This document shows, one piece after another, positions 30,690 to 43,453 of a stretch of DNA of 64,000 bases. The translations under genes and the position numbers were made by a program. This DNA is from Gerris lacustris (Eukaryota; Arthropoda; Insecta; Hemiptera; Gerridae): the NCBI GenBank assembly GCA_951217055.1, contig OX578279.1, positions 74,269,131 through 74,333,130 of the forward strand, written 5' to 3'. How positions within the stretch are numbered: position 1 is the stretch's first letter; each line of letters begins with the position of its first letter. The notes beneath the pieces were generated by a model. The model worked only from the letters and a program-made list of their open reading frames with translations, was not told the origin of the DNA and searched no databases.

Positions 30690-32490
30690 ATTGATTGAAT
30701 ACAAATTTAACAAAAAAAAAAAAAAACTGCTGAACTTCGCTACCTATTTTAGTAGCTAAAGTTATACTTTGCTTTACCAAAATAAAGAATATACATATTT
30801 CCTTTTTTCCGATTATTTTGAAATCAGATCTAGAAGCTTCTTGGATTGTACCATTAAGTGAGCTTCCGCAGTTTGTATCATAATTAATTTCTGGGCCTTG
30901 TGTTCATTTTTACAATGCTTGTCTTTCAGTTTCATTTAACGTCATTATTTCTTAAGAAAAACATATTTATATGCTTCTCTGAAAATGCTACTAACACGAC
31001 GGTAGACGGTAGCTACACCCAATGAGATGAGCTCATCACCTTACTAGAACGACACCTGACAAGGTGATATTTTGTGAACAATAATCACTATTTACTGTAC
31101 AGTACATAGTGATTGTTGTATATAAATATACTGTACTAAAGTATTATATATAGGCATATAATTTCTTTACAAGGATTTTACAGAAAGTATTTAAAATACG
31201 TCAAACGTTATACTTAAGTACGTCATAGGTTCAAATAATTCATTTAGAACCACTGGGGACTTCCTAAGCTCGCTTGAAGAAAAAGCTGTAAAGTTGTTAT
31301 TATTTTATAACATATTAAGTGTATAAGATCAATTCAAGGGAAATTAGTATAAGAAATTTCAAGAAAAAGAAGGGTGTCTTGGAAGATGCAAGATTATGAG
31401 TGAGGTGCGTAGCTAGGGGACCTAGAGGCGAGGTAGCTGAATCGGGGTTTTCCCCGGTTTTAGTTGCTTGACTCGGAATCAGGAGCTAAGTGGAGGGGAT
31501 GATTAGGTTACCATTAGAAGAGGCAGTCCAATGTAAGGTCCTTCAGAACCGGCCAGAAGCCCGTAACGAGAACTGCGCTTGTAATTTGTTCAGTAAATAC
31601 AGTAAATACGTCTTTTTATTCTCAATTATACAAACATTTAAACATCATTTACCCCAAATTTTCAATACAAGTAACTTTTATTATTTTATTTAACTTATTT
31701 ATTAATTAAAACAAATTCAATAAAATCTATTATAATATCTTAATTTATTAAATTAATTAAATTAAATAATCATTTCCTAGTTATATAATTGATTACTAGT
31801 TTTAAATTAAACTTTCTCTCATAACAGTTAAGATAATTTTAAGTTCTGCATAAAAACTGGTTTGAATCTAAGTGAATTCTTTAAAACATCGATTCAAAGT
31901 GAATAGAATTCCTTTTTTCCCCCACTTATCCAAGCTAGTTGTCACCAAGAAAAGCCGTTTTGAAGAGATATAAACATCAATGGATTATAAATATTTAGTG
32001 AGTACTAAATTAAATATATATATTTTTTTTTATAATCTATAACTAAAATTTGTTGTACTTATTTATTAATATTATTTAAAAAATCTGAACAGTAACAATT
32101 ATTACCTATTATAAATTGTCCTTTTTTTGTATATTTCCAATTTTAATTTTATTTAATTTTAGGTTCATTTATAAATCAATTTATAAAAATTTGTCCGTTT
32201 TTCCATCATAATCTATAAATGTAACACCACTCTTTACAATTGACATTCTTTAGGTGCTTATTTGTTGATTATTATTCGTTAAGAAGAATTGCATTGTTAC
32301 ATAATAATTCTGTAAATTCGACGTTTTTTAGCATGACACCAATATATTTATAGTTGAATCAATATGTTTTCTTTATGAAATGAGTTCTATTTTAATGTAT
32401 TACATAAATAATAAAGCACAAAAGGCATCTTGCATTTTTAATCGAAGGTCTTCGCTTATCATTATTTAGAAATTTCATTAAGTTCACTTT
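30690..32490. other. Gene-free spacer
   Basis: Nothing codes convincingly. A near-perfect 42-bp palindrome at about 31079-31120 (ACAATAATCACTAT / ATAGTGATTGTTGT) is the only structured piece. A GC-richer patch at 31390-31580 has no recognised identity. Confidence 0.4.
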
Positions 32491-33043
32491 TGCTTCCGAG
32501 CTTACCGAAGGTAACAGAAGCTATGTGATCGTTCTGAAGAACGAAAAATGTTTAGGTCTCCAATTACAAAAATTCCAAGACAGACATCAGGGATCATTTT
32601 TGGTTCCGTGTCTGTCTGTCGTTCAATTTTTGCGAACCAATAATTTTTTCGAAATTTGGGTGGTAGGTCATGAGTGGCCCATTGTTGGTCCCATGTAAGT
32701 TTCAACCTTCTGCGCTCATATGTTTCGCTTCTATGCGCACAAACATACATTTATTTACACCTATGGCTTCAAAAGTACTCATCTGATTTGTATGAAACTT
32801 TTATAGTTTATCGAAAGTAGCCCGCAGATAGCCACAGATTAATTTGAACCATCTGCACTCTTAAAGTTTTGCTAAATTGGTACTTAAATTAATGTAAAAA
32901 ATCCAAACAATTTGGACAGATTAAAAAAACGGGGGAAACAATTAATAGTATTAGACAATAATGGCTTTTAAATGTATAAAATCAATAAAGTACGTGATAG
33001 GATGCGAAGAAGCTATGTGCCACACCAATTGGCAGTCTATTTT
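32491..33043 (+). repeat. Hairpin-headed repeat R, copy 2
   Basis: Head TGCTTCCGAGCTTACCGAAG and tail GCCACACCAATTGGCAGTC as in the other R copies. Diverged interior with a shortened TCTGTCTGTC segment. Sequences on both sides (32150-32450 and 33050-33360) resemble each other, so R2 appears to lie inside a local duplication. Confidence 0.75.
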
Positions 33044-33741
33044 GTATATTTTTAATTTTATTGAATTTAGGTGTAATTTATAAACCAATTTATTAGAATT
33101 TGTCCGTGTTTTTCCATTTAATCTACAAATGAAACAAAACTCTTTACAATTGACATTCTTTAGGTGCTATTTATTGATAGTTAATTCGTTAAGATGACTT
33201 GTATATTGTTACATAATTATGTAAATTAATATAGATGTTTTTTAGCATGACACCAATAAATTAATTGTTGAATCAATTTGTTTTCTTTATGAAATGAGTT
33301 CTATTTTAATGTATTACATGAAGCCAAAAAGCATCAAATCGAAGGTTTTCGCTTATCATTATTTAGAAACTTCATTAAGTTCACTTTTTTTTCTTTCCAT
33401 TAATATTTATTCTAAAAGATGGTAATTTAATAATATTTATAGAATCTATACTGTTAATTGATTTTCTTTAACTTAGACCTTAGGTGGTTTTTATAAGAAA
33501 AAACATAAATTACGATTAGAATTTTTAAAATATAATGAATAATATAAACAATTAATAATAATGGATTACAGTATAAAGCAAATGTTTGGACATTATATTT
33601 AAATTAGTTTAAATATAACATATAGTAAGAATATATTGTGAAAAGGTAAAAACAGAATTTAGTAAATACCTGAATTAAGTGGGTAGTAACAACAATAACT
33701 ATTTAGCATTAGTTATTTATTAACATTGCTTTAAGCGAGTG

Positions 33742-33935
<194 letters not shown>

Positions 33936-34828
33936 ATCAATATGAATTGCAAACCAGCATCAAGCTAAGCTCTAAATTGACTTTTAATTGATATTTTTAA
34001 GTATTTGTAAATTCTTCCTTTATTATTATTGTTTACTTTCTTCTTTAGTAATTTCTGTAAATTACTTTAAATTAAAGCGCTGAAAACCATTTTCAGGTGT
34101 TTTTATTTTATATAGAGATAAGCATCTGTATAATTAACCAGGCCAAATTAATAGATAGGTCATTTGAGTATTAAAAAAAGGCGGTAGCAGGAAATAGAAC
34201 TGAATTGAAAAAGAATCAGGTCTTCCTTTATTTTAACTTCCGGCATAAACAATGTCATGATATTTAACTGATAACTAAATAAAGATTTATTTAAAAAAAA
34301 AAAGAAATGTAGATTTTTCAATAAATAGTTAGATAATGATTAATTTTAGTAATAACCTCTCAAATTGATAATATTGATAAGATAAATACGAATTACTTTA
34401 ATGGGCATAAATTAACAAAATGATTTGTTAGTGACAATGACTTTTTTGTCGAAGGTTATTTCTTTATTTATAACAGTATTTTTAACTTTTAAGCGATTGT
34501 TAAATTAGGGGCTTAAAGTGTGTAGAAATAAGTCTAAATTTGGTAGATCCCGAATTCGGGGTGTTAATATAGAAAGGTCAGTAATAATTAAATTGATATT
34601 GCATTAAGCTTTTTCTATCTTTAATCTTTAATCTATTTTTTAATCTTTAAGTAAAAAATGTACTCGAGATAGCATTTTATATACACTATATAAAACACGG
34701 ACTTTTCTTGGAATGGTCGATGAAGACTTTTCTGCATCACTTCAAGCCCGTTTTTTCAAGAGTTACATTGTCAGAAGTATTGCCTGTACAAAAAATTCTG
34801 CAGTCAAATCAAATAGTGTACATATAGT

Positions 34829-35222
34829 ACTTCATTAGATTGTTACTCCCCTATATGTTGTTTTAGAATATAAATGACTTTGACTAAATAACTATTAAGA
34901 CAAAGGGTTTTGTCCAATGTACTTTGGGACAAAGGAATATCACACTTCTGTTTTATAAGGGTAGTAACAGTCTAAAGAAGAGCATTCCGTACACTTTCTT
35001 TAGATTGTTACTACACCCTCTGTTTTTTATAAGGGGAGTAACAATCTAAAGAAGGTGTACGGAATGCTCTTCTTTAGACTGTTACTCCCCTTATAAAACA
35101 GAAGTGTGATATTCTTTTGTCCCAAAGCACATTTGACTAAACATCCCTTTGTCTTAATAGTTATTTAGTCAAAGTTATTAATACTCTATTATAAAACATT
35201 GGGGAGTAACAATCTAAAGAAG
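34829..35222. mobile_element. Foldback element, TTCTTTAGATTGTTACTCC family, copy 2
   Basis: Two long arms mirror around about 35035: TAATATAA/TTGACTAAATAACTA words, GTTTTATAAGGGGAGTAAC and the tips TTAGATTGTTACTCCCC. Each arm contains the terminal motif twice, so shorter relatives (15801) could be internal cut-outs. Confidence 0.75.
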
Positions 35223-35404
35223 GTGTATGGAATGTTCTTCTTTACAAACATAAGGCCAATAGTTGTTGTGCCTAAAAGGCCTTGTAAATGTAAAGATTTA
35301 TAAGCTTAGCGACTTTAGCGAGTGACATTTATTTTGTTAACGAAGCATTAAATGTGTTTGCGCATTAAATGTTGAAATTTTTAGGAAATAACTTGATAAC
35401 TTAA

Positions 35405-36530
35405 ATGTAATTTATTTTATCAAGTTGAAATTAGTGATTCAATATAATAAAATTATGATAAGAAACTATAAAATTTAAGTAGCCCAACATTGACTGTGAA
35501 GAATTTTGTGAGAGCTAGGTTTGATTTATGCTCAACAAAATGGCAAATGTTTTTTTTACCAACTTTATTGGGAACTTCTTCATCAGCTCATGACACTGAA
35601 GATGTTTCCCTCATGGGATTATTATAAACTGATTTAACCCTTTAAGGATCAGGCAAAAAAAAAAAAAATGTTACAGTGGATTGGTGGTTTCCGCGGTTTA
35701 CCAGCTGACCATCTCCACACATGTGTTTTGGATGACATGTCTCCAGTTTTTTTTTTTATTGTGGCTCATAGAAGCAATTTCTCAGAGCGGATTTTTGTCA
35801 AAATTCTTACTATACTACCAGTTATGATTTAAAATTGAGTTTTTATAATAAATAATTAGCGCTCTCGAGTTATTTACAGATTTTTAGCTTGAGTTGTGAA
35901 AATTTAATAAATTACGTTGTCTTAGAGGTTTGGTGGTTCATTCCGTTGACCACCTACTTTAAGGTGGTAAATTATGTAAACCACCAAACCTTACAGACAA
36001 TATAATTTTTTGTGTTAAGGTCATCAGGAGTACAAATCCCTAATTAATTGGTGGCGTCTCCTAGAAACCACCAAAAAACATTAATTTTTTTTTATGGGAG
36101 GGGGGGCTAGAATTTTTTCAAAAATATTTTTCTGGGCCATTCTTGATCCCACAGGTGAGATTTGCAACTCTAATTTTAGAAATTAGAAAAAAACAGTAGT
36201 GCGCCATTCGGAGCAAAAGGGGGTGGTTTGCCAGGCAAACCGGATTGGTGGTTTGCCTGGCAAACCACCCCCTTTTTAAAGGGTTAATTACATAACTAAA
36301 TATAATTTCTTTTATTAAATTGATGTTAATGAATCATTGTAATAAAATTATACTAAGAAACTATAATTTAGTAGTCCAACACTGACTGTGACGAATTTTG
36401 TGACAGCTTGGTTTGATTTATGCTCAACAAAATTGCAACATTTTTTTTTTACCAACTTTATTTGGAACTCATCTTGATCAGCGCATAACACTGAAGATAT
36501 GTCCCTCATGGGACGATTATAATCGATTCA
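35405..36530 (+). repeat. Direct duplication of about 210 bp around a piggyBac-like insert
   Basis: 35435-35636 and 36335-36530 both read AAACTATAA..AGTAG.CCAACA, TGACTGTGA.GAATTTTGTG, TTTGATTTATGCTCAACAAA and GTCCCTCATGGGA. They are imperfect, so the duplication is old. An element with TTAA ends sits between the copies. Confidence 0.7.
35638..36283. mobile_element. piggyBac-like non-autonomous element
   Basis: TTAA at 35634-35637 and 36284-36287. The ends CCCTTTAA / TTAAAGGG match the CCCT termini and TTAA target of piggyBac transposons (family knowledge). The inside repeats GGTGGTTTGCCTGGCAAACC palindromes and GGTGGT words. No transposase. Confidence 0.75.
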
Positions 36531-36759
36531 TGAAAATTTTTGTTTGACCTCTTCTTATTGATCCCTTTTTTTATCCCTAACCGACCCAACATGTTACGGC
36601 AATTATTTCGAATTGTTAGCTACAGTATTATTTTTGTAAATTTCATATATTATAATTATAATAGATATAGCTGGGAGTTTAATGGTTTTTTATGTTTTAC
36701 AAGATGTGAAAAAACATTTATATTTTTGTTTTGTTCTGTTATTTTTGTGAGTAAAAAAT

Positions 36760-38410
36760 ATCATAGGAAACCATAGTAGTTAATAAGGAAGAAAACACTT
36801 CAGAATCAAGTGTTTTGATATGCACATCACAATGTACATACATATATATTTACATACATTTCCTTTGAACTTGTATTTGTTTATGCAGTGAATAACCCAA
36901 TTGAATGAATTGTTCAAGTGTTGATTCAGTGAATTCAGTATTAAATTTATCAGTTTGTATGAAATACCAGTCTTGGGGATTTTTAATATGACACATTGTT
37001 TGATTTGCATCTCAATTGATATAATTGGATTCTTTTAATAGATATAATTATACAGACATCTTAGTTGATTTATTTTTGTATCATTTGTTATTTAATTATT
37101 GGTTATCAATCGATGAGAATATTGGTTTTTTAAAGGGAAACATTTGATGGATTTTACTCAAATAGATGTAAAATCCAGTTGGTTTTTTTTCTGGCTAATA
37201 GGAAATTTTTGCGTACGCTGAAAATTTGCGTTTTCCTATTTAATTTTTATTAATAAAAATAATCTGACTACTTTATTTATAGGCCAAGCGCCAAAGACTT
37301 TGAACGAGAAAAAATTCGGGGAAAGCTGAATTGTGGTTTATGGCTTTATTTTGGTCCCCTGATGAACATACTAAGTTTTCCCCCTCGAGGGAGGTCGGCG
37401 TTGGCCGCCATTTTGAAAAAAAGGGACCGAAATTCGGTTTTTGGCCAATAACTTCGTTCTCATCAATGATACGACAAAAATAGTTCTTATCAAATTTGTA
37501 GGGCTTTAAATTGTCTACAAAAAAGGTTCGATGTCATTATACGCTAAAGTCAAAAATTTCAAAGCTATAGCGCTATACTTTGTCCCTCAGAAACAATAAA
37601 TAATATGACAAGCAAAAGGTAGGGGTAAAAATACGTAAATATTCGCTAAAAGTCTCGCACTTCGCGGCGCTATAGCTTCGAAACTATTGACTTTAGCGTA
37701 TAATGACATCGAACCTTTTTTGTAGACAATTTATAGCCCTACAAATTGGATAATAACTATTTTTGTCGTATCATCGATGAGAACGAAGATATTTGCCAAA
37801 CATTTTGGCAAATATATATAGAATTTTGGTCCCTTTTTTTTCAAAATGCAGGCCAACGCCGATCTCCCTTGAGGGGGAAAACTTAGTATGTTCATCAGGG
37901 GACCAAAATAAAGCCATAAACCAAAATTCAGCTTTCCCCGAATTTTTTCCCGTTAAGGGCATTTTTTTGAGCTAACGCTCTTGGCCTATTAGTTAATATA
38001 TATAATTGATTATATCAGTATATAAACAACATTTATCTACTTTATATCTATTTATCTACATACTTATTTAAAATTGGAAGAAGAAATATATTGTGGCCAG
38101 CAGTTTCATCGCCAGTGATCAGACTTTTTAGCGAATTTTCGAAGAAAATTAAGCTATTGCAATGGCTTCAAAATGTTTGAAAATTTTCTCCATGGAATTC
38201 CGTTTTAAACCATTCTTAATCGATTCGTGAAATTTAACACTATTTTTTATGTATGTGTCACTCCAAACGATATCTCATGCTAGGATGCACTTAAAAAATC
38301 CAAACAAATTTTAATATGTCAATAATATCAAAAGAAATGATGAGTTCGATGGCCAGAATTTTTGGAGTCCATTGAGGGGTCACATTTTGACCATTTAGAG
38401 TCAAAAACCA
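36760..38410 (-). repeat. G-X-G repeat, copy 2, interrupted
   Basis: Reverse of the X core (36760-38090, without the insert at 37280-37988) followed by the reverse of one G segment (38100-38410). The junction keeps the same wording as at 4860-4915 (TTCGAAAATTCGCTAAAAAG). The 76-codon open frame of copy 1 is also open here (36780-37010) with few differences. Confidence 0.65.
37280..37988. mobile_element. Foldback element inserted in the G-X-G repeat, TTA target
   Basis: Ends TAGGCCAAG / CTTGGCCTA with TTA on each outer side; comparing with 4980-5030 shows the uninterrupted host. The arms carry TTTATGGCTTTATTTTGGTC and GGTTCGATGTCATTATACGC in mirrored order. The 3-bp TTA duplication fits PIF/Harbinger (inference). 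Confidence 0.75.
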
Positions 38411-38424
38411 TACAAATTTCATTG

Positions 38425-38690
38425 AATAATTATGACTAGAGAGGTTAATAAAAGTAACACTACAATATTTTCACCATAATTTTATATTTTTAAACAGACG
38501 CGTTTCGACCGACATTATGTCATCTTCAGTGTGTTAACATAGTAAGTGAAAGACTACTACTCTAGTAGTCTTTCACTTACTATGTTAACACACTGAAGAT
38601 GACATAATGTCGAAACGCGTCTGTTTAAATATATAAAATTGTGGTGACAATATTGTAGTGTTACTTTTATTAACCTCTCTAGTCATTATT
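38425..38690. repeat. Near-perfect palindrome of 266 bp
   Basis: Arms from AATAATTATGACTAGAGAGG through TTAAACAGACGCGTTTCG and GACATTATGTCATCTTCAGT meet at a centre near ACTACTCTAGTAGT. Directly abuts the reverse R copy on its right. Confidence 0.85.
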
Positions 38691-38694
38691 ATGG

Positions 38695-38926
38695 AGTGGT
38701 ACCACAAAATCTCAGTCAAAACAACCAATTTCATTGAAATCGGACGTGTTGTTTTTAAGATATGTTGGTTCGTAAAAATTGAGCGGCAGATCAACAGACA
38801 GACACGGAACCAAAAATGTCTGAAACAGATTTCTGTCTTGGAATTTTTGAAATCGGAGACATAAAATATTTTCGTTCTTCAGAACGATCACATAGCTTCC
38901 GTTACCTTCGGTAAGCTCGGAAGCAA
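38695..38926 (-). repeat. Hairpin-headed repeat R, copy 3 (5' half only)
   Basis: Reverse head at right (complement of TTGCTTCCGAGCTTACCG). The copy ends at the palindrome, so the tail is missing. Confidence 0.7.
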
Positions 38927-39381
38927 CAAATAAATAATGATATTAATATAGTCAAATAAAATATATTGCTAATTTCATTAGCAAATTTAAACGTTTAAAA
39001 TACACAGATATCCATTATCCTTATTCGTCATATACAAAACAAATAATCTTGACCTTGCCATTGGATCAATTACATAGTGCGAGAAACATTTGATAACATC
39101 GTGCATCTATTTTAGCCATTAAAAGAATCTTGTTTTAATATTAAATGATTTAGCAGCAATCTTTTCCATAATATATTATATATTCATTAGGATTTGACAC
39201 GTGTTGTTTAATGATATTTTGTGTAGGATGTGTTTTAAATGATATATTTTAGTTTAGCAGGATGATATTTATCATTCGAATTACCGTTGGGGGAGGGGGA
39301 ATACGTATTTATATTTTAAATGGTTTCAATCAGTTAAATAACTGTTCTTTAACTTGTTTTATTTGATATTTTTTATTTTAT

Positions 39382-39939
39382 TGCTTCCGAGCTTACCGAA
39401 GGTAACGGAAGCTATGTGAACATTTCGAAGAACGAAAATATTTTAGGTCTCCGATTTCAAAATTTCCAAGACAGAAATCCGTTTCAGACATCAGGGAACA
39501 TTTTTGGTTCCGTGTCTGTCTGTCGGTCTGTCGTTCGATTTTTGCGAACCAACATATCTTGAAAACTACACGTCCGATTTTTATGAAATTTAGATCGTAG
39601 GTCATAATTAGCCCATTGTTGGTCCCATATAAGTTTCAACCTTTTGTGCTTATTTGATTCTCTTCCACATGTGTACAAACATACATCTATATATATCTAT
39701 AGCTTCAAAAGTGCTTGTCTGATTTGTATGAAACTTTTACAGTTTATCGAAAGTAACCCGCAGATATCCCAAGATTAATTTGAACCGTCTGCGCTCTTTA
39801 ACTTTTGCTAAATTGATACTTTAATTCATGTAAAAAATTAAAACAATTTTGACAGATTAAAAAACGGGGAAAAGCATAAAACCAGTGCGTGGATAGGATG
39901 CGAGAATGCTATGTGCCACAACAATTGGCAGTCTATTTT
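39382..39939 (+). repeat. Hairpin-headed repeat R, copy 4
   Basis: Complete head (TTGCTTCCGAGCTTACCG) to tail (GCCACAACAATTGGCAGTC). One of the best preserved copies. The flanks 38927-39381 and 39940-40169 hold nothing recognised. Confidence 0.78.
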
Positions 39940-40169
39940 GTTATTTATGTAGAAATATTGCATGTAAAATAACTATAGTTAATTCTTCTTGAAAGAGGTG
40001 CAATTCAAAGTAAAACAAAAACAAGGTATTCATACAAAATTATTGTAATTGTAACATCTGAACAGTTTCGGCTGTTCTAATGCAGTTTTCTTCAGAAAAT
40101 GTATGGTTATCAAGTGACTTTTAGAGCACTTAAGTGAGTGAGTGAGTAAACTTGTACTCGTAAAGTCAC

Positions 40170-40761
40170 TTTATCTACGATTGATACGAAATATAAACAT
40201 TATATCTCTGTTTAGATGCGTAGAAAGTGATTATTTACGTACTTGTATTCATTGCGCATGCGCGTCTCATAGTTCTGAAGAATTCCTCTTCTTTACCACG
40301 CCAGCGCAGTAAAGAAGAGGAATTCTTCAGCTTTACGCACGATTAGCAAGTTTGTTTACATTTAACAAAACTAATTTGCTATTCTTGTATTAAAGTAACT
40401 TTTTATATCGAGTTTTTAGTGAAAAACAATGAGTGAATCAAGTGACTGACGAAAATGTGGAGAATAATACTCCTCCAGAAATAATTGATTCGGCAAAAAA
40501 TACAACTCAAGAATTAATGCCATCTTTATCAAGAGAGAGATACGAACTTACATACAGCAAGTTTATTATTTATAACTGCAAGTTTTTCTGTATTTATTAT
40601 TTAAATCTAACAATCGTAGATAAAGTACGGTAGGTACGCAACTCGTGCGAAAACAGCATTTTGCATTGCTCGTGTGGTTTTACTACCGTCGCTGTCGCTC
40701 GGGTGCAAACTCCACACTCGCATGCAAAATGCTACTTTCCGCACTCGACGCGTAATGTACT
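40170..40761 (+). mobile_element. Crypton-like deletion derivative, copy 2
   Basis: TTTATCTACGATTG to TAATGTACT. Leader, 22-bp-stem hairpin (40275-40330), ATG at about 40430 with the same N-terminal frame as copy 1 but an early frameshift; the frame resumes as [16 protein letters not shown] and SLSRERYELTYSKF. Tail with the GTCGCTCGGGTGCAAACTC phrase. Confidence 0.68.
40275..40330 (+). promoter_or_regulatory. 22-bp perfect-stem hairpin in the element leader
   Basis: CTGAAGAATTCCTCTTCTTT and two more bases pair exactly with 40309-40330 around a 12-base loop. The other copies keep a hairpin at the same place with different stem sequence (CCGCCCTAGGGCGG at 10291, CACCCTAGGGCGG near 62045). Confidence 0.7.
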
Positions 40762-41365
40762 ATTGTGTGAAGACGTAGTAACTACGTTCAAATGTCAAGG
40801 TAATGACACATTTATCGTTGCTACAAAAATATCCAAATGTACCGTCGCTTTAGTATTAAGGATTTCAATAAAATGTTTTTCCTAAAAAGATCGTTTATCA
40901 AGAGAACAATATAACATTTAACTAATTGATTTTTAATTGATATTTAAACTACAATTATATAAATTGTTTTTATACCAGTTTATTTCTGTTAATTTACAAG
41001 AAAATTAAATTCTTAATTATATTTTCTTTGAAAGATTAACAAAAATCGTTTATTAAAGATTATTTTAAAATTTACATGTATTATCTGTTTTGGGGAAAAC
41101 CCTAATTCGTGTTTAACATAACTTGTTTGTAAGTTTATTATATTTTTTTTTCCTAAATATTTTATTCTATTACGTCTCTTAGAATAAAAGAGCACATTAA
41201 TTCTAAAGATTAGTATAGGAAATTAGTTATTAATTTAGTTTTCATGCAAACGGCATTCTTGTAAAATATTTCCGTTTCACCTTAAAACTTTTTAATGCCA
41301 GTATTTATATAAAAATGTCATAAATCTATTATTTCTAACGGTTTCCTTAATAACGTTATCTTTTT

Positions 41366-41688
41366 GAAGTGAAACTTCTTTGGCGGCGGTAGAGTGCATT
41401 TTTTCATAGAGTGAAATCGTGTAACGAAGTTTGCGATTCGAAACTCGTCCAAGTGTAACATTTTTACAGATTAATTGTATTATATCTATTTAAAGACCAG
41501 CAAATCAAAACAAACATTCATTTTTATTGGAATAAATGTGGTTGCCTTAGCGTAGCAATATTTTTTTTTCAATTAAATTTCCCATAACCATTTATTAATC
41601 CTGAAATAATAAATTCGTCAAAAAATGATAGACAGCAATACATTCTAGAACTTAAGTTTCACTTCTAATGCGTGAGAGCCTCACACAT
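41366..41688 (+). mobile_element. Short repeat with AAGTGAAACTT ends, copy 2
   Basis: Full-length reverse partner of 26204-26525, about 90 percent alike by eye. A fragment of it recurs at 42210-42300. The surrounding 40764-41365 and 41700-42740 show only AT-rich sequence. Confidence 0.65.
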
Positions 41689-42806
41689 ATTTTTTAATTA
41701 TTATCTTTTAACTAATCGAGACAAATATTCGCCCACAGTCCAATGTAGTGACTAAAAAATAGTATTTTCAAACCAAAAATGATTCCCCAAATAATTTACA
41801 GTTTAACTCTCTATAAATTGTGATTCTAGTATCTATAATAATAATATATTGACTGTGTACCTGCAATACCTCGTAACCCTCAAAATCGATATTTTTTTAT
41901 AGATATTATTAATGTCTACCTACGTGCAAAAGCTAGTAAGCCTTAAGCAATTATTTTTTTTGTAGAAATTATTTTTATAGAAATTATTGTAATACTTCGT
42001 ATTCATCATTTATCTAAAGTGTACAAAAAACCTCGTATACGACAAGGTTTCAAAACCTCGTTACCCCCCATGCATTGTAAGTCTTTAACTAGTTGTGGGA
42101 TACGTTTAAGTGTTTCAGTAAAATGAATTAAAATCAAAATAAATATAAAGAAAATATAAAAATAAACTTTTTTAAAACAACGTTTTTAGCTTCTCCTGAA
42201 AAATTTAGATAAGTTATTATATCTATTTGAAGACCAACAAATCAAAACAAACATTTATTTTTATTGGAATAAATGTAGTTGCCTTAGCATAGCAATAACA
42301 AATAATTTCGAGGTGCTTCGTCGAGACACTACTCGATTAAATAAATGATAGGGATAGGGTGTCATTAATATATATTATAAGAAATAAACACATAATAATA
42401 AAAACAAGTTATGTTAAGTAAATAAAAATCAATTTATTATGATTATTTCTATATATTTTATTATTCACCCTACTATCAGCGAGGTAACGTTATATTAAAA
42501 GCTACTATTGCAAATTATAATTATAATCATTATTTTATTACTATGCTATGCTAAAAAAGGAAGTATATTAATGCGAGGAAAAATCACTTAGTTGCACAAC
42601 TACGTATCTTAATTAATTCTACTATTATTTTATCTTAACAGGCGTGCTAAAAGATTTAACAAACCTAAAACCTAGTATTAGGCTGTCAGCTGTAAAATAT
42701 AAATGGAATTTTAATATTACAGTACTTAGTAATATTTATTAAAATGGTTGATCTTATAAATAATGTAAATATGTACGTTGCATATAAAGGTTTTAATAAA
42801 TTAAAT

Positions 42807-43339
42807 AGTACATTACGCGTCGAGTGCGGAAAGTAGCATTTTGCATGCGAGTGTGGAGTTTGCACCCGAGCGACAGCGAGGGTAGTAAAACCACACGAGC
42901 AATGCAAAATGCCGTTTTCGCACGAGTTGCGTACCGTTCTTTATCTACGATTGTTAAATTTAAATAATAAATACAGAAAAAAAATAAACTTGCTGTATGT
43001 AAGTTCGTATCTCTTCTCTTGATAAAGATGGCATTAATCTTGAGTTGTACTTTCGTCAAATCCACTTGATTCATTCATTGTTTTTCACTAAAAACTCGAT
43101 ATAAACAGTTACTTTAATAAAAGAATAGCAAATTAGTTTTGTTAAATGACTAAAAAAACTTACTTAAAAACTCGCTAATCGTGCGTAAAGCTGAAGAATC
43201 CGTGCTAGCGTGGTAAAGACGAGAAATTCTTCAGAACTATCAGACGCGCATGCGCAATGAATACAAGTACGTAAATAATCACTTTCTACGCATCTAAACA
43301 AAGATATAATGTTTATATTTCGTATCAATCGTAGATAAA
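42807..43339 (-). mobile_element. Crypton-like deletion derivative, copy 3 (with paralogous empty site)
   Basis: AGTACATTACGCGTCG at left and CAATCGTAGATAAA at right, reverse of copies 1 and 2. Flanks 42740-42806 and 43340-43370 together match 44045-44130 (CGTTGCATATAAA then GTTTAACTAAAG..GTTAACC), which lacks the insert. That fixes the ends to within about 3 bp. The ORF start is present but damaged. Confidence 0.72.
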
Positions 43340-43453
43340 ATAGTTTAACTAAAGTTGTTAACCAAGGATAAACTTCTTAAAATCAAATAAGTAATTTATT
43401 TGTTGATAGTGGGATATTTGTTGGAATATTATTTAGTGCGGGTAAATCTATTT

